Below are positions 15,019 through 16,824 of a stretch of 16,824 nt of DNA, piece by piece (position 1 is the stretch's first letter; every line of letters begins with the position of its first letter). The translations under genes were made by a program, and so were the position numbers. The DNA is from JBBSWA01 sp038046485 (GTDB lineage Archaea > Nanobdellota > Nanobdellia > Woesearchaeales > SM23-78): positions 1 through 16,824 of the forward strand of contig JBBSWA010000016.1 of assembly GCA_038046485.1 (NCBI GenBank). Reading direction: 5' to 3'. A model generated the notes under the pieces. That model had not been told where the DNA came from. It did not search any database and was given only the letters and a program-made list of their open reading frames with translations.

Positions 15019-15069
15019 TTGGGCAAATTCCCTATTCGTTATCACTTACCAGTCCTAAAAACAATAACC

Positions 15070-15080
15070 TTTATATATAT
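15070..15080 (+). promoter_or_regulatory. TATA box of the TrmB-like gene
   Basis: TTTATATATAT is centred about 44 nt before the ATG at 15119, so transcription should start near 15101 with a leader of about 18 nt. Unlike most genes here this one is not leaderless by this reading. Two ATGs in the leader (15109 and 15112) are out of frame with the gene. Confidence 0.5.
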
Positions 15081-15118
15081 CGATGGATTCTCTCACTTGT
15101 TATATTTGATGATGCCCC

Positions 15119-15934
15119 ATGATTGTACAAACTGAATTTTTAAAGAAAATCAAAGACTTTGGCCTCAACAGCTACGAAGCCAAAATCTGGACCGCCCTTC
15201 TCTCACGAGGCGTTAGTACTGCAGGAGAACTCTCTGACATTGCCAATGTACCTCGAAGCCGAAGCTACGATATTCTTGAATCCCTTGAACGCAAAGGCTT
15301 TATTGTTATGAAAATCGGTAAACCCATCCAATATCTAGCTATATCTCCTAATGAAGTGCTTGAGCGAGTAAAGAAAAGAGTCTATGAAGATGCTGAAAAA
15401 AATATTGAGCAACTCGACAAAGTAAGAACGACTGATGTTCTTAATGAATTAACCCTCCTACACAAAAAAGGGGTTGAACTTGTAGAACCCTCTGATCTTA
15501 CTGGCGCTATTAAAGGACGAGACAATATTTATGACCATATTGAACTCATGATTAAAGACGCTCAAGAAGAAATCCTCCTTGTAACCTCTGAAGCAGGCTT
15601 CATTCAAAAAAGCCAAGAACTTGACCGCGCCTTGAAAAAGGCACATGACCGAGGCGTTCAAATACGAATTGTTGCTCCCCTCACCAAGAAGGCGGAAAAA
15701 GAGATCAAACTTCTTAACCCTTTTTCAAAAATCCGAGTCAGCAAAGGAATCAATGCTCGATTCTGCATCATTGATAAGAAAGAAATTGCTTTCATGCTTA
15801 CCGATAGCATTGATGTACACCCTAGCTATGATGTTGCCGTATGGGTGAACACTCCTTTCTTTGCTAGTGCTCTCACTCAACTTTTTGAACTTGCCTGGAA
15901 AGATATGAAGGATGTAAAAACGGTTGTTGGCTAA
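15119..15934 (+). CDS. TrmB-family transcriptional regulator
   Basis: A 271-residue protein with an N-terminal winged helix-turn-helix (about 8-75; GLNSYEAKIWTALLSRG, then VPRSRSYDILESLERKGFI), a charged helical linker (about 78-110) and a C-terminal TrmB regulatory domain of the phospholipase-D-like type (about 125-270). The classic longer TrmB proteins have a sugar-binding domain of about 340 residues; this short form lacks it, so the signal sensed is unknown. It is probably a DNA-binding dimer. The gene stands alone beside the presumed origin, transcribed away from it, and ends with a strong terminator, so it forms its own transcription unit. The start at 15119 is the first in-frame ATG after the TATA box. 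Targets cannot be inferred; being next to the origin does not by itself imply a replication role. Confidence 0.85.
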   Translation: MIVQTEFLKKIKDFGLNSYEAKIWTALLSRGVSTAGELSDIANVPRSRSYDILESLERKGFIVMKIGKPIQYLAISPNEVLERVKKRVYEDAEKNIEQLDKVRTTDVLNELTLLHKKGVELVEPSDLTGAIKGRDNIYDHIELMIKDAQEEILLVTSEAGFIQKSQELDRALKKAHDRGVQIRIVAPLTKKAEKEIKLLNPFSKIRVSKGINARFCIIDKKEIAFMLTDSIDVHPSYDVAVWVNTPFFASALTQLFELAWKDMKDVKTVVG

Positions 15935-15950
15935 TCCCTCTCACCTCTTT

Positions 15951-15995
15951 CCCAGCAAAACCACCACACCCCTTCTCTGGTTTTGCTGGGTTTTT
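15951..15995 (+). terminator. Hairpin plus U-tract terminator of the TrmB-like gene
   Basis: CCCAGCAAAACCA (15951-15963) is perfectly complementary to TGGTTTTGCTGGG (15978-15990), a 13-bp stem with a 14-nt loop, followed at once by TTTTTATTTT. It begins 16 nt after the stop codon. No T-run follows on the minus strand, so it serves only the + direction. Confidence 0.75.
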
Positions 15996-16032
15996 ATTTT
16001 AAATACAGTTTTTAAATTGTTTTTTGATATTT

Positions 16033-16395
16033 TTATCCATGATATACATAAGAAGCAACAATTAATCCTTTACTTATTTCCAACAATTCAGCTACTTTCA
16101 TATCTGGTTCGCCTTTCACTTTACGCGTATATTCTATAAACACTCTAGAATTATTTGCGGTAAGCCTGTCTAACTCATATTGTAAAGAGGGTAATCTCTT
16201 GAAAGCATCTTTCCACCATTCTTTCAGAGCGGGCTTTCCTTTTACTTGGCCCTTTGTTTCTGGTCGTAGGGTGCGCAACTTTGGACTGGTATGCACTGCT
16301 TCTTCATGATAGAGAGCGAGGAGGTCCTTGAGGTCGTGATGGTTGAATGCCTCTAACCATTTCTTGGCGATGATTTCAGGAGTACATGTGCTCAT
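16033..16395 (-). CDS. NTF2/SnoaL-like small protein
   Basis: A 120-residue protein with the NTF2-like cone fold pattern of SnoaL-like domains. An N-terminal helix pair includes AKKWLEAFNHHDLKDLLALYHEEAVHT split over residues 10-36, then comes a loop with a KGKPALKEWWKDAF helix (about 52-65), and then strands ending in VAELLEISKGLIVASYVYHG. Family members include small-molecule isomerases/hydrolases and non-catalytic binding domains; no catalytic set can be assigned. It is probably cytoplasmic. The ATG at 16395 has a TATA-like element about 27 nt upstream. It is convergent with the TrmB-like gene and lies 52 nt after the propeller gene on the same strand. The fold is likely, the function unknown. 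Confidence 0.72.
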   Translation of the reverse strand: MSTCTPEIIAKKWLEAFNHHDLKDLLALYHEEAVHTSPKLRTLRPETKGQVKGKPALKEWWKDAFKRLPSLQYELDRLTANNSRVFIEYTRKVKGEPDMKVAELLEISKGLIVASYVYHG

Positions 16396-16417
16396 TACTA
16401 TTTTGATTTTACTCCTT

Positions 16418-16426
16418 CTTTTAAAC
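16418..16426 (-). promoter_or_regulatory. TATA-like element of the NTF2-like gene
   Basis: GTTTAAAAG on the minus strand is centred about 27 nt before the ATG at 16395. It sits in the 52-nt gap after the propeller gene, so the NTF2-like gene probably has its own promoter. Confidence 0.45.
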
Positions 16427-16447
16427 GTTTTTCGACTCTGATTTAGC

Positions 16448-16824
16448 TCATTTAGGGGTTAAGCAGGCCACTCCCCAGTCCATGTTGTCATCTGCTCTCT
16501 CTATTGAGAGGTCCTTGATCTCTCTTGTATCTAAATCAATTATTTTGTGCATGCTGCTATTGGGCTCATCAGTTGCAAACAAAACCTTTTTTCCGTCTGG
16601 ACTGATTATAGGATTTCCAGCAAAGTAAGGGAAATCAGGCTTGAACAAAACTTCAGCAGGTTCATTCCCCTTCTTATACGCTACACTGAACCAACTTCTG
16701 CCGCACGAATGATCATCTTCTGGTTGTGAACTAAAAACAATAAAGCTCCCATCATGGGAAACCCTTACGTTGTTATCTCCTAATTTGCGATCCGCTACTG
16801 AAGAAAATTGTTTTGTTTCTGGAT
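16448..16824 (-). CDS. WD40-like/TolB-type beta-propeller protein, C-terminal part
   Basis: The frame is open from the TGA at 16448-16450 to the right edge of the window, giving at least 125 C-terminal residues; the start is outside. Two propeller blades can be read: one with VRVSHDGSFIVFSSQPEDD, and one with PIISPDGKKVLFATDEPNS followed by HKIIDLDTREIKDLS. The SPDGKKVLF pattern is typical of the WD40-like/TolB repeat (PD40). Such propellers bind proteins or ligands and are often exported or cell-surface; any signal peptide would lie beyond the edge. A TTG at 16648 could be mistaken for a start, but in-frame propeller sequence continues upstream of it. Overall length and partners are unknown. 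Confidence 0.72.
   Translation of the reverse strand, partial: PETKQFSSVADRKLGDNNVRVSHDGSFIVFSSQPEDDHSCGRSWFSVAYKKGNEPAEVLFKPDFPYFAGNPIISPDGKKVLFATDEPNSSMHKIIDLDTREIKDLSIERADDNMDWGVACLTPK

Larger units (their letters stand above)
14422..15023. other. Candidate chromosomal replication origin (oriC)
   Basis: The 785-bp gap between cdc6 and the TrmB-like gene has no credible coding sequence. Two ORB-type boxes in inverted orientation (14422-14442 and 14998-15018) enclose about 555 bp of extremely AT-rich DNA with T-tracts, AT repeats and A-tracts. Known archaeal origins in Pyrococcus, Sulfolobus and haloarchaea share these parts: inverted ORBs, an AT-rich unwinding element and an adjacent orc1/cdc6 gene. 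The genes immediately flanking the region run away from it on both sides (cdc6 operon leftward, TrmB-like rightward), so they are co-directional with the forks. Confidence 0.8.

Noticed and set aside
16248..16258. CCCTTTGTTTC, a half match to an inverted ORB
   Set aside because: The other half (TTCC/GGAA) is missing and it lies inside the NTF2-like coding sequence, so it is most likely chance.
16448..16648. Separate 66-residue gene starting at TTG
   Set aside because: The same frame stays open to the window edge and encodes another propeller blade upstream, so this is the tail of a larger gene.
1..16824. Inteins, CRISPR arrays, tRNA/rRNA genes and insertion sequences
   Set aside because: mcm and polC read through their usual intein sites without interruption; no regularly spaced repeats, tRNA cloverleaf, rRNA stretch or transposase was seen by eye.

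Overview
This window is archaeal chromosomal DNA. The evidence is a full set of archaeal information-processing genes: TBP, MCM, an RPA-type OB-fold protein, aIF2-beta, both subunits of family D DNA polymerase (DP1 and DP2) and Orc1/Cdc6. Promoters agree: most genes have a TATA box centred 25-29 nt before the start codon, the geometry of leaderless archaeal mRNAs. PolD points to a euryarchaeal or DPANN-type lineage and away from the crown crenarchaea. PAC2, SpoIIM-like and TrmB-like genes fit that, but the phylum cannot be fixed from this sequence alone.

Layout, left to right. 1-1920: a PAC2-family gene (+) converges on a CPA1-like cation/proton antiporter (-). 1921-5603: a divergent promoter region leads into a TBP-MCM-RPA cluster (+); this TBP carries an unusual Lys/Pro-rich N-terminal tail of about 100 residues. 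5604-5738: an imperfect long inverted repeat that could be a structured RNA, a small mobile remnant or a bidirectional end signal. 5739-8124: a SpoIIM-like membrane protein (-), then aIF2-beta, acylphosphatase and an AT-rich orphan DNA methyltransferase (+). 8121-14333: a minus-strand operon read cdc6 -> polB (DP1) -> polC (DP2), joined by a 13-nt gap and a 4-nt ATGA overlap. 14334-15118: a 785-bp non-coding region that looks like a replication origin: two inverted origin recognition boxes (ORBs) flank about 555 bp of very AT-rich, strand-asymmetric DNA next to orc1/cdc6. 15119-16824: a TrmB-like regulator (+) ending in a strong hairpin-plus-U-tract terminator, a small NTF2/SnoaL-like protein (-) and the C-terminal part of a beta-propeller protein (-) that runs off the right edge.

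Functionally this is a replication island. It holds the origin, its initiator, the replicative helicase, a single-strand-binding protein and the polymerase within 15 kb, and the helicase appears cotranscribed with TBP. A third ORB-like sequence lies in front of the TBP-MCM cluster and a weak one sits at the cdc6 promoter, which suggests, without proving, that the initiator may also act on these promoters. No CRISPR array, tRNA, rRNA, intein or complete insertion sequence was recognised.
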